Shown in pieces: positions 9,492 through 17,904 of a stretch of 64,000 nucleotides of DNA. The position numbers and the translations under genes are program-made. Under the pieces are notes generated by a model that was given only the letters and a program-made list of their open reading frames with translations, ran no database searches and was not told the DNA's origin. Position 1 is the first letter of the stretch, and each line of letters opens with the position of its first letter. Origin of the DNA: Spirosomataceae bacterium TFI 002 (lineage in GTDB: Bacteria > Bacteroidota > Bacteroidia > Cytophagales > Spirosomataceae); assembly GCA_900230115.1 (NCBI GenBank), contig LT907983.1, forward strand, positions 1 through 64,000, given 5' to 3'.

Positions 9492-12116
9492 ATGAAAAAT
9501 AGACTATTCTATTTAGGAATTGGCTTGCTTGCTTTGGGACTCGCTTCCTACACTAGTTTCAAGTTTTCAGAATCTGCCGAAAACCCTAAAATTTCTAAAC
9601 TAAAAGTTCAAGCTGGATTTAAAGCTGAACACTTATTTACTCCATCGGACAATGACATGGGTTCTTGGGTATCCATGTGTTTTGATGACAAAGGTCGCAT
9701 GATTACATCGGATCAGTACGGAGGACTATACCGACTCGAAATACCCGCTATTGGCTCACCTTCAAGTACTCCTAAGGTGGAAAAGATTGAAATTAAAGGC
9801 GAAAACTTCACTTTAGGTGCAGCTCATGGATTATTGTACGCTTTCAATAGCTTGTACGTAATGGTAAACAATAGACCAACTGATGATTTACCTAAAACAA
9901 GTGGTTTTTATCGTTTGCAAGATACCGATGGTGACGACCAATATGATAAATTTACGCTCTTACGGGAGCTTGTAGGCTCAGGAGAACATGGTCCACACAG
10001 TATCAAATTATCACCAGATGGAAAATCACTTTATGTAATTTCTGGAAATTACACTGACATGCCTGAACTTGATTCTTACAGGTTACCCAAAACTTGGGAG
10101 TACGACAACCTTTTCCCTGAAATAAAAGATCCAAGAGGACACGCAAATGATCGCCAACAACCAGGTGGGTGGGTTGCCAATGTTGACCCTGAAGGGAAAA
10201 ATTGGGAATTGATAAGTGCTGGATACAGAAATCCTTTCGATATGGCATTTAATGATATCGGAGATCTTTTTGTTTATGACGCCGATATGGAGTGGGATTT
10301 TGGACTTCCATGGTATCGTCCAACTCGAATTTGTCATGCAACCAGCGGTAGTGAGTTTGGTTGGAGAACTGGAGACGGAAAATGGCTTCCATCATATCCT
10401 GATAATTTGCCAGCAATTGTAAACATTGGTCAAGGATCACCTACCAATTTGCTTTACCTTAAAGATGCAAAGTTTCCTAAAAAGTATAAGCAGAGCATTT
10501 TAGCTTTTGACTGGTCATTTGGAATCATGCATGCATTACATTTAAAACCGAACGGAGCATCTTACACAGCTACTAGAGAAGAATTCCTTTCCGGTTTACC
10601 ATTGCCTCTTACAGATGGAGCAATTGGACCAGATGGTGCCTTATATTTCTTAACAGGAGGCCGTAGAATAGAATCAGACCTATATAGAGTTTATTACATT
10701 GGAAGTGAGGATACCGAAAGTTCAGAACGAACTGAGATTACTCCAGAAAATGAATTGAGAAGAAAACTAGAAGCTTACCACAATGACAATGGCCAAGCAG
10801 GAATTCCATTAGCACTTAGAATGCTAGATCACCCTGATCGTCATGTTAGTTACGCTGCTAGAATTGTTTTGGAACATCAAAGACCAGATGCATGGTCAAA
10901 TGCAGTTTTAGGTTCTAAAAGTACACACTCTAGGATTTTAGGAATTATTGCATTGGCAAGAACAGCTGAGCCTACAATGAAAAATCAATTGTTTCAAAAC
11001 CTTATAACAATTGACTACAATTCTCTATCTGCAACTCAAAAACTTGACTTCTTAAGAGCTGTTGAATTGGTTATTGCAAGAATGGGAGAACCTACTGACA
11101 AAGGTGCACTTATCAAATACTTAGACAAGCAATACCCTGCAAACGATGCAGAACAAAACAGAAGTTTAAGTAAGATATTGGTTAAACTAGAAGCTCCAAA
11201 CGCTGTCAAAAAGACGATGGACCTCTTGCTTTCGACCAAAGATTTAAATCAAGCGGGAGGAGAAACAGCTACGAATTCGGCCGATTTGATTTTAAGAAAC
11301 CCTAGATATGGTAAAGACATCGCAGAAATGTTAGCAAAAGTACCACCAATTGAGGCAACTTATTTAGCAATTGTTCTCAGCGAGGCGAAAACTGGTTGGA
11401 AGAAAAAAGATCAAGTCTCTTATTTCAATTGGTTCAAAAATGCTTTCGAATACAAAGGAGGAAATAGCTACATAGGTTATATCAACAAGGCTAGACTAAA
11501 AGCATTGGAAAACGTTCCTGCTAAGAAAAAGGAATATTACGATGAATTGTCAGGAGGAGGAATGATCAGTCAAAACGGTAACAATTTAGAATTTGACGAT
11601 TATCCAAAAGGACCTGGAAAAAATTGGAATATGAAATCTGCAATGCCTTTATTTGAAGCAGAACTTACAGGAAGAGACTTCAAACGAGGAAAAGCGATGT
11701 ACACTGCCACAACTTGTAATCGTTGTCACGGAATGCAGGGAGAAGGAGGAAATGTAGGCCCAGACCTAACAAGGTTAGGAACAAGATTTACCACAAAAGA
11801 CATGCTTCAGGCAATCTTGGACCCAAATGCGACCATTTCTGATCAATATGCTGCGGAGCAAATTCAGCTTAAAAATGGAGAGAGTATTGTGGGTAGAGTA
11901 GTAAATGAGGATGATACTAACCTTAATATTTCTCAGAATCCATATGCACCAGATTACATAGTTACTGTAAAAAAGGCAGATGTAGTTTCTCGTACTTATT
12001 CCACAGAATCATCTATGCTGTCTGGTTTAGTAAATTCATTAAACCAAGAGGAGTTAAAAGACCTTATTGCCTATTTAATGGCTGGTGGAGATGAAACAAA
12101 CAAAGTGTTCAAGTAG
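9492..12116 (+). CDS. Beta-propeller dehydrogenase with HEAT-like region and cytochrome c domain
   Basis: An 874-residue exported protein. After a signal/anchor (MKNRLFYLGIGLLALGLASY) comes a beta-propeller of the 'membrane-bound dehydrogenase' type (DDKGRMITSDQYGGLYRL, DTDGDDQYDKF, GPDGALYFLTGGR). A helical stretch follows from about 430 to 700, then a heme-binding C-terminus with CNRCH at 742-746 and VGPDLTRLGTR. The end segment, ILDPNATISDQYAAEQ through RTYSTESSMLSGL, fits the TIGR02603-type heme-binding domain. It probably oxidises an extracytoplasmic substrate and passes electrons to the respiratory chain. A PQQ or other cofactor site cannot be proven by eye. It lies 91 bases after the sulfatase and 72 before the isomerase-like gene. 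The frame is intact, unlike its relative at 1-2797. Confidence 0.85.
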   Translation: MKNRLFYLGIGLLALGLASYTSFKFSESAENPKISKLKVQAGFKAEHLFTPSDNDMGSWVSMCFDDKGRMITSDQYGGLYRLEIPAIGSPSSTPKVEKIEIKGENFTLGAAHGLLYAFNSLYVMVNNRPTDDLPKTSGFYRLQDTDGDDQYDKFTLLRELVGSGEHGPHSIKLSPDGKSLYVISGNYTDMPELDSYRLPKTWEYDNLFPEIKDPRGHANDRQQPGGWVANVDPEGKNWELISAGYRNPFDMAFNDIGDLFVYDADMEWDFGLPWYRPTRICHATSGSEFGWRTGDGKWLPSYPDNLPAIVNIGQGSPTNLLYLKDAKFPKKYKQSILAFDWSFGIMHALHLKPNGASYTATREEFLSGLPLPLTDGAIGPDGALYFLTGGRRIESDLYRVYYIGSEDTESSERTEITPENELRRKLEAYHNDNGQAGIPLALRMLDHPDRHVSYAARIVLEHQRPDAWSNAVLGSKSTHSRILGIIALARTAEPTMKNQLFQNLITIDYNSLSATQKLDFLRAVELVIARMGEPTDKGALIKYLDKQYPANDAEQNRSLSKILVKLEAPNAVKKTMDLLLSTKDLNQAGGETATNSADLILRNPRYGKDIAEMLAKVPPIEATYLAIVLSEAKTGWKKKDQVSYFNWFKNAFEYKGGNSYIGYINKARLKALENVPAKKKEYYDELSGGGMISQNGNNLEFDDYPKGPGKNWNMKSAMPLFEAELTGRDFKRGKAMYTATTCNRCHGMQGEGGNVGPDLTRLGTRFTTKDMLQAILDPNATISDQYAAEQIQLKNGESIVGRVVNEDDTNLNISQNPYAPDYIVTVKKADVVSRTYSTESSMLSGLVNSLNQEELKDLIAYLMAGGDETNKVFK

Positions 12117-12188
12117 AAAAAAATAACGATAAAGGTGTTTTGATTTAAAACTTGTAAATTAGAACTACCGAATCTAAAATAATATAAG

Positions 12189-13073
12189 ATGAAAAAATCA
12201 AATAGAAGATCTGCTTTGAAAAACATAGTAGGCACTGCCACAGTTTTAGGTGGCACTATTGGCTTAGGGGATGTTTTCGCAGCTAATAATCAACTTCTTG
12301 GTCCACAACTAAATGGAAAAATCAATCATTCAGTATGTAGATGGTGTTATAAAGACATAGAATTTGAAACGCTATGTAAAGAAGCCGTAAAAATAGGACT
12401 TAAGTCTATTGAACTTACTGGTCCAGAAGAGTGGCCAATACTTAAGAAATATGGTTTAACATCTGCAATGCCATGGGGTGCAGGAAAGGGAATTGTAGAA
12501 GGATTTAATAACCCAGCTCTTCACGATGAACTTGTTGCGAGTTATGAAGAAATATTCCCCAAACTTAAAGCTGCAGGACTCGACAAGGTTATTTGCTTTT
12601 CTGGAAATAGAAAAGGAATGAGCTCTGAACAAGGATTGGCAAACTGTGCTACAGGTCTTAAACGCCTTATGCCTTCGGCTGAAAAATACGGAATCACAAT
12701 GGTAATGGAGCTGCTTAATAGCAAAGTTAATCATGCAGACTATATGTGTGACACGACGCCATGGGGAGCTGCATTATGTGATGCAGTAGGTAGCGAGCAC
12801 TTCAAGCTCCTTTACGACATCTACCACATGCAAATCATGGAAGGTGACGTAATAGCAACGATTAGAAAATACAACAAATACATAGCTCATTATCATACAG
12901 GAGGTGTTCCCGGTCGTAACGAAATTGACGATACGCAAGAGCTAAACTATCCAGCAATAATGAAAGCGATAGTTGACACTGGATACAAAGGGTATGTAGG
13001 ACAGGAATTTATTCCAAAGCGTGATGCAATAACTTCTTTACAACAAGGTGTACAAATATGTGATGTTGCTTAA
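12189..13073 (+). CDS. Tat-exported hydroxypyruvate-isomerase-like sugar isomerase/epimerase
   Basis: A 294-residue xylose-isomerase-like TIM barrel (AP endonuclease 2 superfamily). The twin-arginine signal NRRSALKNIVGTATVLGG at the N-terminus suggests folded export, as in many Cytophagales homologues. Barrel signatures include FEVE-type metal Glu in MVMELLNSKVNH, DIYHMQIMEGD, HYHTGG and GYVGQEFIPK. Family members isomerise or epimerise small sugars and hydroxypyruvate; the substrate here is unknown. Its position after a heme dehydrogenase suggests it handles an oxidised sugar, but that is inference. A strong stem-loop terminator follows. Confidence 0.8.
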   Translation: MKKSNRRSALKNIVGTATVLGGTIGLGDVFAANNQLLGPQLNGKINHSVCRWCYKDIEFETLCKEAVKIGLKSIELTGPEEWPILKKYGLTSAMPWGAGKGIVEGFNNPALHDELVASYEEIFPKLKAAGLDKVICFSGNRKGMSSEQGLANCATGLKRLMPSAEKYGITMVMELLNSKVNHADYMCDTTPWGAALCDAVGSEHFKLLYDIYHMQIMEGDVIATIRKYNKYIAHYHTGGVPGRNEIDDTQELNYPAIMKAIVDTGYKGYVGQEFIPKRDAITSLQQGVQICDVA

Positions 13074-13090
13074 ATAATTAACCAAATACT

Positions 13091-13127
13091 AAAAGGGTCG
13101 CTTTTAATTAAAGGCGACCCTTTTTTT
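13091..13127. terminator. Bidirectional intrinsic terminator
   Basis: An 11-base perfect stem: AAAAGGGTCGC at 13091-13101 pairs with GCGACCCTTTT at 13114-13124, with a short AT loop that can itself pair further. A T run follows on the plus strand, and the A run at the left serves the minus strand. It separates the convergent isomerase-like and 2-hydroxyacid dehydrogenase genes. Confidence 0.85.
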
Positions 13128-14061
13128 ATATATGTCCTAAGAAACGCTTAATCTTATCACGCAACACATTATTGATCTTTACATATGACTCATTGGACCA
13201 GCCGGCAACATGAGGAGTAATGATCACATTGGGAAATGAAACCAAGTCATCAAAAGTAATTTTCTGAGAGGGAGATAAAGTTCCAAGCTTTTCGTTTTCA
13301 ATCACATCTAAGCAAGCTCCTCTTATTTTACCACTTTTTAGTCCGTTCACAACATCACTTAAGTTCGCTATTTCTCCTCTAGCAATGTTACAAAAGAAAA
13401 AGTCCTTTTTAAATTTTTGTATCAGATCTTCATTAAACCAATTTACAGTTTCATCTGTAAGAGGTATGTGTAAACTAACAATCTCTGCTTCTTCAAAAAT
13501 AGTTTCTAAAGTACATTCGGTAACTAGGTGATTACCAAAACCATATTTATATTTATCATAAGCATATATTTGGCAACCAAAAGCTGCAAGTCTTTCTGCA
13601 GTGGCCTGCCCATTGTTGCCATAACCAATAAGACCAACCTTTTTCCCAAAAAGCTCCTCTGCCCTATTTTCCTCTCTAAACCACTGCCCTTTCCTTACCT
13701 CACTGTCGGCCTTCACAATACGATGTAAGAGACTAAGGATCATTCCAATCAAATGCTCTGACACCGCAACTTTATTAGCCTCATTTGCACCAAATACAGC
13801 AATATTGTGCCGCTCACAAGCCTTTGTGTCTATTAAGTCTAATCCAGCACCTGCTCGACCGATAAATTTTAATTTTGGGGCATGAGATAAAAAATTGGCA
13901 TCAATATTAAATTTGCTTCGAATAATCAAACCTTCATATTCCCCAACCTTCTCCAAAACCTCCTGAAAACTAATTTTTGGAAAATAATCTACATCTAAAC
14001 CCAATTCTTCGGGCATCCGCACAATACTTTCGTGCATTTCATCAACAATCAAAATCTTCAT
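13126..14061 (-). CDS. D-2-hydroxyacid dehydrogenase (phosphoglycerate-dehydrogenase-like)
   Basis: A 311-residue NAD-dependent D-2-hydroxyacid dehydrogenase. The Rossmann motif is VGLIGYGNNGQATAERL. The catalytic triad appears as Arg in IARGEI, Glu in LDVIENE and His in TPHVAGW. It lacks the C-terminal ACT domain of long SerA enzymes, so it may be short-type SerA or a broader 2-hydroxyacid reductase. Which one cannot be decided without serC/serB context; neither gene is nearby. It is divergent from pdxA; in some bacteria an Erythronate-4-phosphate dehydrogenase of this fold feeds PdxA, and that role is possible but unproven. Confidence 0.82.
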   Translation of the reverse strand: MKILIVDEMHESIVRMPEELGLDVDYFPKISFQEVLEKVGEYEGLIIRSKFNIDANFLSHAPKLKFIGRAGAGLDLIDTKACERHNIAVFGANEANKVAVSEHLIGMILSLLHRIVKADSEVRKGQWFREENRAEELFGKKVGLIGYGNNGQATAERLAAFGCQIYAYDKYKYGFGNHLVTECTLETIFEEAEIVSLHIPLTDETVNWFNEDLIQKFKKDFFFCNIARGEIANLSDVVNGLKSGKIRGACLDVIENEKLGTLSPSQKITFDDLVSFPNVIITPHVAGWSNESYVKINNVLRDKIKRFLGHI

Positions 14062-14084
14062 TCAAAGAGTTTTTATAAATTGCA

Positions 14085-14092
14085 CAAAATTA
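14085..14092 (-). promoter_or_regulatory. Bacteroidota-type -7 box (hydroxyacid dehydrogenase gene)
   Basis: The minus strand reads TAATTTTG, an exact TAnnTTTG match, 24 bases upstream of the ATG at 14061 and within the divergent gap to pdxA. Confidence 0.5.
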
Positions 14093-14116
14093 AGCTTTAA
14101 AACAGAATTCATACCT

Positions 14117-15190
14117 ATGCAGAACGAATTCCTACCAACTTTAGGAATTACCATCGGAGACATCAATGGCATTGGCCCCGAAGTAATTATAAAATCTTTG
14201 GCCGATTCTACGATTCTAAAACATTGCAATATTATAATTTACGGATCGGGTAGACACTTGAGTAAATACAAAAACGAAATCGGTCAAAATGATTTTCAGT
14301 TTTTTACTATCAAGGATGCTAAGCAAGCCAGTCCCAAGAAGATAAACCTTATTAATTGCTACGATGGGGATTATTTTGACCTACATATTGGAAAAATAAA
14401 ACCCGAGGCAGGGAAGCTCGCATATCAATCACTTGCAAGAGCAACAGAAGACTTGAAAAATGGTTTTTTAGAAGCAATAGTAACAGCTCCTATTTCTAAA
14501 GACAATATTCAAAGTGAAAACTTTAAATTTCCAGGCCATACCGAATACCTAGCCCATGCTTTCGGAAACGATGAAGCACTCATGTTCATGGTTAGCGAAG
14601 AACTTAAAATGGCGGTAGTTACAGGTCATGTTCCTCTTGAAGGTGTCAAAAAGCAAATCACAAAAAAGCAAATTGAGAAAAAGCTTAAAATGCTTTTAAA
14701 GTCACTAACTCTTGATTTTGGAATTCAGAAACCTAAAATTGCCGTTTTAGGCCTAAATCCACATGCAGGAGAAAATGGAGTCTTAGGTAAAGAAGAGTTG
14801 GAATTAATCAATCCTGTAATTGAGGAATTCAAATCAAAAGGAGAGTTGGTTTTTGGACCATTTCCTAGCGATGGTTTCTTTGGAAATGTGCAGTGGAAAA
14901 AATTTGATGGCGTATTGGCAATGTATCATGACCAAGGACTTACGCCTTTCAAGATGATTGCATTCGATAGCGGAGTTAATTTTACTGCAGGTTTACCATT
15001 TATCAGAACTTCTCCTGATCACGGAACTGCATTTGATATTGCTGGTAAAAATATCGCTGATGCTGGCTCTATGCTAAATGCAATTTACTTTGCACTTGAC
15101 ATTTGGAGAAAACGTACAGAAAATGAAGATTTGGCACATAATGCTATGCCACCAATTAAAATTGATCGTAGGGCTAAAAAGGGAACTTGA
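14117..15190 (+). CDS. pdxA: 4-hydroxythreonine-4-phosphate dehydrogenase PdxA
   Basis: Oxidises 4-phosphohydroxy-L-threonine in the DXP-dependent pathway to pyridoxal phosphate. Signatures include GITIGDINGIGPEV at the N-terminus, VTAPISKDNI, FPGHTEYLAHAFG, GLNPHAGENG, MYHDQGLTPFKM and RTSPDHGTAFDIAG; the His and Asp residues of these loops bind the divalent metal. At 357 residues the length is normal. It is divergent from a 2-hydroxyacid dehydrogenase. Its last 17 bases overlap the convergent recombinase gene. Confidence 0.95.
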   Translation: MQNEFLPTLGITIGDINGIGPEVIIKSLADSTILKHCNIIIYGSGRHLSKYKNEIGQNDFQFFTIKDAKQASPKKINLINCYDGDYFDLHIGKIKPEAGKLAYQSLARATEDLKNGFLEAIVTAPISKDNIQSENFKFPGHTEYLAHAFGNDEALMFMVSEELKMAVVTGHVPLEGVKKQITKKQIEKKLKMLLKSLTLDFGIQKPKIAVLGLNPHAGENGVLGKEELELINPVIEEFKSKGELVFGPFPSDGFFGNVQWKKFDGVLAMYHDQGLTPFKMIAFDSGVNFTAGLPFIRTSPDHGTAFDIAGKNIADAGSMLNAIYFALDIWRKRTENEDLAHNAMPPIKIDRRAKKGT

Positions 15191-16028
15191 TTTCACCTAC
15201 ACTAAGATCTATATCTTCTAGTGGGCTCCTCAACTCATCCATACGCAAATTGATCATTTGGTTATAGAGAGAGGTAGTCTGCAAGAACTTATGTCCTAAT
15301 ATCTCTTGAAGAATATGAATATCCATGCCTGCTTCTAGGCTGTGTACGGCAAAGCTGTGTCTTAGCGTATGAACAGTTGCATCCTTCTTAACACCAGAGT
15401 TTTTCAACGCTGCTCGAAAGAATAGTTGCACATTTCTAGATGAATATGGATTACCCTTTTCGCCAGGAAATAGTAAGTCTGTTGGATTGTGCTTTCGCAT
15501 GTACCTGCGAATGAAATCTAAACTATTAGGAGCAACTCTAAGCGTTCTATCCGGCTTGTCCTGATCGCCAATAAGCGTGATATTTCGTTCTTCAAAATTT
15601 AAATGACTCACCTTTATGGTAAGGACTTCACTAATTCTTAATCCTGAATTATAGATTAGTAATAAAAGAGCTTTGTGCTTGATATTCTTTACCGCTTGAA
15701 ATATCCTTCTTACTTCTTCTTTATTTAAAACAACCGGAAGTTTGTCATTCTTAGACTCACCAGTGGCTTTTATATTAAGAACTTTATTGAAGATTACTTC
15801 ATAGAAAAGCTTGATCGCCTTACCTGCTTGAATAACTTCTTGAGGGTCTTTTTTATCTGCGAGATCCTTGAGGTATGTACCCACAAGATCATCACTTACC
15901 TTACTCTGAGGCAGGTTCCAAAAATGATTATGAAACACAAAAATTGCATTCCTATAGGCTGCAATTGTACTACTATTATATTTACCAGTTTTTAAATACT
16001 CAGTAAATCTTTCAATTAAATGGGTCAC
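15174..16028 (-). CDS. Solitary tyrosine recombinase (phage-integrase family)
   Basis: A 284-residue site-specific recombinase. An N-terminal SAM-like core-binding domain (about 1-100) precedes the catalytic domain. Catalytic residues are visible: Arg in NSGLRISEVLTI, His-x-x-Arg in HTLRHSFAVHS, His in ILGHKFLQTT, and the nucleophilic Tyr in TSLYNQM. The layout resembles XerC/XerD and integron-type integrases. No partner recombinase, phage gene or clear attachment site is next to it, so it may be a chromosomal Xer-like enzyme or a remnant of a transferred element. It overlaps the 3' end of pdxA by 17 bases. Confidence 0.85.
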   Translation of the reverse strand: MTHLIERFTEYLKTGKYNSSTIAAYRNAIFVFHNHFWNLPQSKVSDDLVGTYLKDLADKKDPQEVIQAGKAIKLFYEVIFNKVLNIKATGESKNDKLPVVLNKEEVRRIFQAVKNIKHKALLLLIYNSGLRISEVLTIKVSHLNFEERNITLIGDQDKPDRTLRVAPNSLDFIRRYMRKHNPTDLLFPGEKGNPYSSRNVQLFFRAALKNSGVKKDATVHTLRHSFAVHSLEAGMDIHILQEILGHKFLQTTSLYNQMINLRMDELRSPLEDIDLSVGEIKFPF

Positions 16029-16134
16029 TTTGAAGGATGCTTGAAATGGTGGCTATCATCGACTTTACAAAGCAAGCAAAAAATAAGGAGAAAAAATATA
16101 TTGCGAAATATTTATTTCACAATTCCATTACGCT

Positions 16135-17358
16135 CTAATGATAATGAGAAGTTTTGCTTACCTGTTTTGCAACATGCCAAGCACCCGTCCAGGCAGCTTG
16201 AAAATTGAAACCGCCGGTAATTGCATCAATATTCAACACCTCTCCAGCAAAGAATAAAGTAGGATATTTATCAGAAGAAAAAGTCGCCATATCAATCTCT
16301 GAAAGTGCTACTCCACCTGCAGTTACAAACTCATCTTTGAAAGTACTTTTTCCATCTACTTGATAATCATGGGCTTTGATATTATTGGCCAATGTTTGCC
16401 AGGTTTTCTTTCCACTTTCTGACCAATTTTGAAACTCGCCAACATTTGATTTTAAACATAGGTATTTCCAAAACCTTATCGAAAAGCCAAACTCAGGATT
16501 TGCACTTATTTTCTTTTTTCCGTTCGCAGTTTGAATATTACGAAATGTTTCGATCAGTGAATCTTTGGTAACAGTAGGTAGCCAATCAATCTTAACTTTA
16601 AATTGATACTCTTTTTTGTTCAACTCTAAAGCCGCAAAAGCTGATAGCTTTAAAATCGCAGGACCAGAGAGCCCCCAGTGTGTGATAAGTCCAGGACCGA
16701 CTGACTTTATTTCTCCAGCAAATGCGGTAATCTCCACAAAACTTGTACCCGCCAATTCAGCTAAGTCTGTGTCTTTAATTTTAAATGTGAATAAAGAAGG
16801 AACCGGTGAAGCAATCTCAAAATCCAACTCCATGAGCATATCCCAAATATGTTTATCACTTCCAGTGGCGATCATTAAGTTTTTAGCCCTCAAAGTGGAC
16901 TGATTACTCAATTCTAAATCCCAAACATTGTTTTGATACTTAAAACCCTTGAGAGACAATTGCATTTGTTTCTGAATACCGAGTCGTTTGCATTCTGATT
17001 CAAAACAATCAATGATACTTTGACTTGTATTACTTTGGGGAAACATTCGACCATCAACTTCTTTGACAATGGGCACTCCCCTTTTTTCAAACCAAGATAT
17101 AGTTTCTTTTGGACCAAACCTTTTAAAAGGCTCCAATAGGTCTTTATTTCCCCTAGGATAGTTTTTAATCAATTCTACTGGCTCAAAGCAAGCATGTGTG
17201 ACATTGCAACGCCCACCGCCAGAAACCTTAACTTTCTGAAGCGATTTGGCATTTTTTTCAATGATGAGAACTTTTAATTTGGGATTTAGATCGGCAGCAT
17301 TAATTGCTGCGAAATAGCCAGCTGCTCCCCCACCAACTACGATGAGGTCGTAAATCAA
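16135..17358 (-). CDS. HI0933/YhiN-family FAD-dependent oxidoreductase
   Basis: A 407-residue flavoprotein. The FAD dinucleotide fold is seen in DLIVVGGGAAGYFAAINAA, followed by the family signature KVSGGGRCNVTH and DGRMFPQSNTSQSI. The C-terminus GGVALSEIDMATF and FAGEVLNIDAITGGFNFQ closes the FAD site. The function of this widespread family is poorly known; it is often annotated as an aminoacetone oxidase or BaiN-like reductase, and neither can be confirmed here. It starts inside the last 4 bases of the upstream lipoprotein gene, so translation is probably coupled. Confidence 0.85.
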   Translation of the reverse strand: MIYDLIVVGGGAAGYFAAINAADLNPKLKVLIIEKNAKSLQKVKVSGGGRCNVTHACFEPVELIKNYPRGNKDLLEPFKRFGPKETISWFEKRGVPIVKEVDGRMFPQSNTSQSIIDCFESECKRLGIQKQMQLSLKGFKYQNNVWDLELSNQSTLRAKNLMIATGSDKHIWDMLMELDFEIASPVPSLFTFKIKDTDLAELAGTSFVEITAFAGEIKSVGPGLITHWGLSGPAILKLSAFAALELNKKEYQFKVKIDWLPTVTKDSLIETFRNIQTANGKKKISANPEFGFSIRFWKYLCLKSNVGEFQNWSESGKKTWQTLANNIKAHDYQVDGKSTFKDEFVTAGGVALSEIDMATFSSDKYPTLFFAGEVLNIDAITGGFNFQAAWTGAWHVAKQVSKTSHYH

Positions 17359-17852
17359 TTCGTGGTTTGAATGTACTTGGTCGATAACTCTTCTTTTTTG
17401 AGACGAAGCAAATCTACCAATTTCTCTATCTCTTTTGGTGCTTTTCCATATTCAAATGTAACCCTTTTTACATTTTCAACACCTGAACCCGTATTTATCT
17501 CTATCCATTCGGAGCCTCCATCTGCACAATCTGGACAACCATAGATCTCATCCATTGATTTTATCAAGTTAAAATCAACCTCAGCTGCAATACTATAGAG
17601 TGTGGCATCGCTCAATTTATCTTTGAAAATTTCACTTGTTTGCTCTCCACCAGTTTTCCTGAATTTTACCTCAAATATAACTTCATCAGTAGATTTGTTC
17701 AATCTCATTTCCTGAAAACAAGGGCCAAAGCAAAAACCAAAATTTGATCCTAAACTTATACTTCCGTCTAGGCTAACATTCGGCGACTGGGATTCGCAAG
17801 AACTAAGTAGCAATGTGGAAAACAAAACAACAATGTATGTGAAATTTTTCAT
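17355..17852 (-). CDS. Lipoprotein of unknown function
   Basis: The 165-residue product has a lipoprotein signal (MKNFTYIVVLFSTLLLSSC), with Cys19 as the lipidation site. The mature part carries CFGPC and GCPDCADGG, two close Cys pairs that might bind a metal or form disulfides. No family was recognised. It overlaps the flavoprotein gene downstream by 4 bases, which suggests an operon. Location is probably periplasmic or outer membrane. Confidence 0.7.
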   Translation of the reverse strand: MKNFTYIVVLFSTLLLSSCESQSPNVSLDGSISLGSNFGFCFGPCFQEMRLNKSTDEVIFEVKFRKTGGEQTSEIFKDKLSDATLYSIAAEVDFNLIKSMDEIYGCPDCADGGSEWIEINTGSGVENVKRVTFEYGKAPKEIEKLVDLLRLKKEELSTKYIQTTN

Positions 17853-17904
17853 GGAAGTAACCTTTCTTTGTTCGTAAGACCTTGATCATTTAAAAAACGT
17901 TGGA

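Noticed and set aside
15174-17358. Prophage or integron around the recombinase
   Set aside because: Neighbours are housekeeping genes; no capsid, cassette array, att repeat or tRNA target was found.
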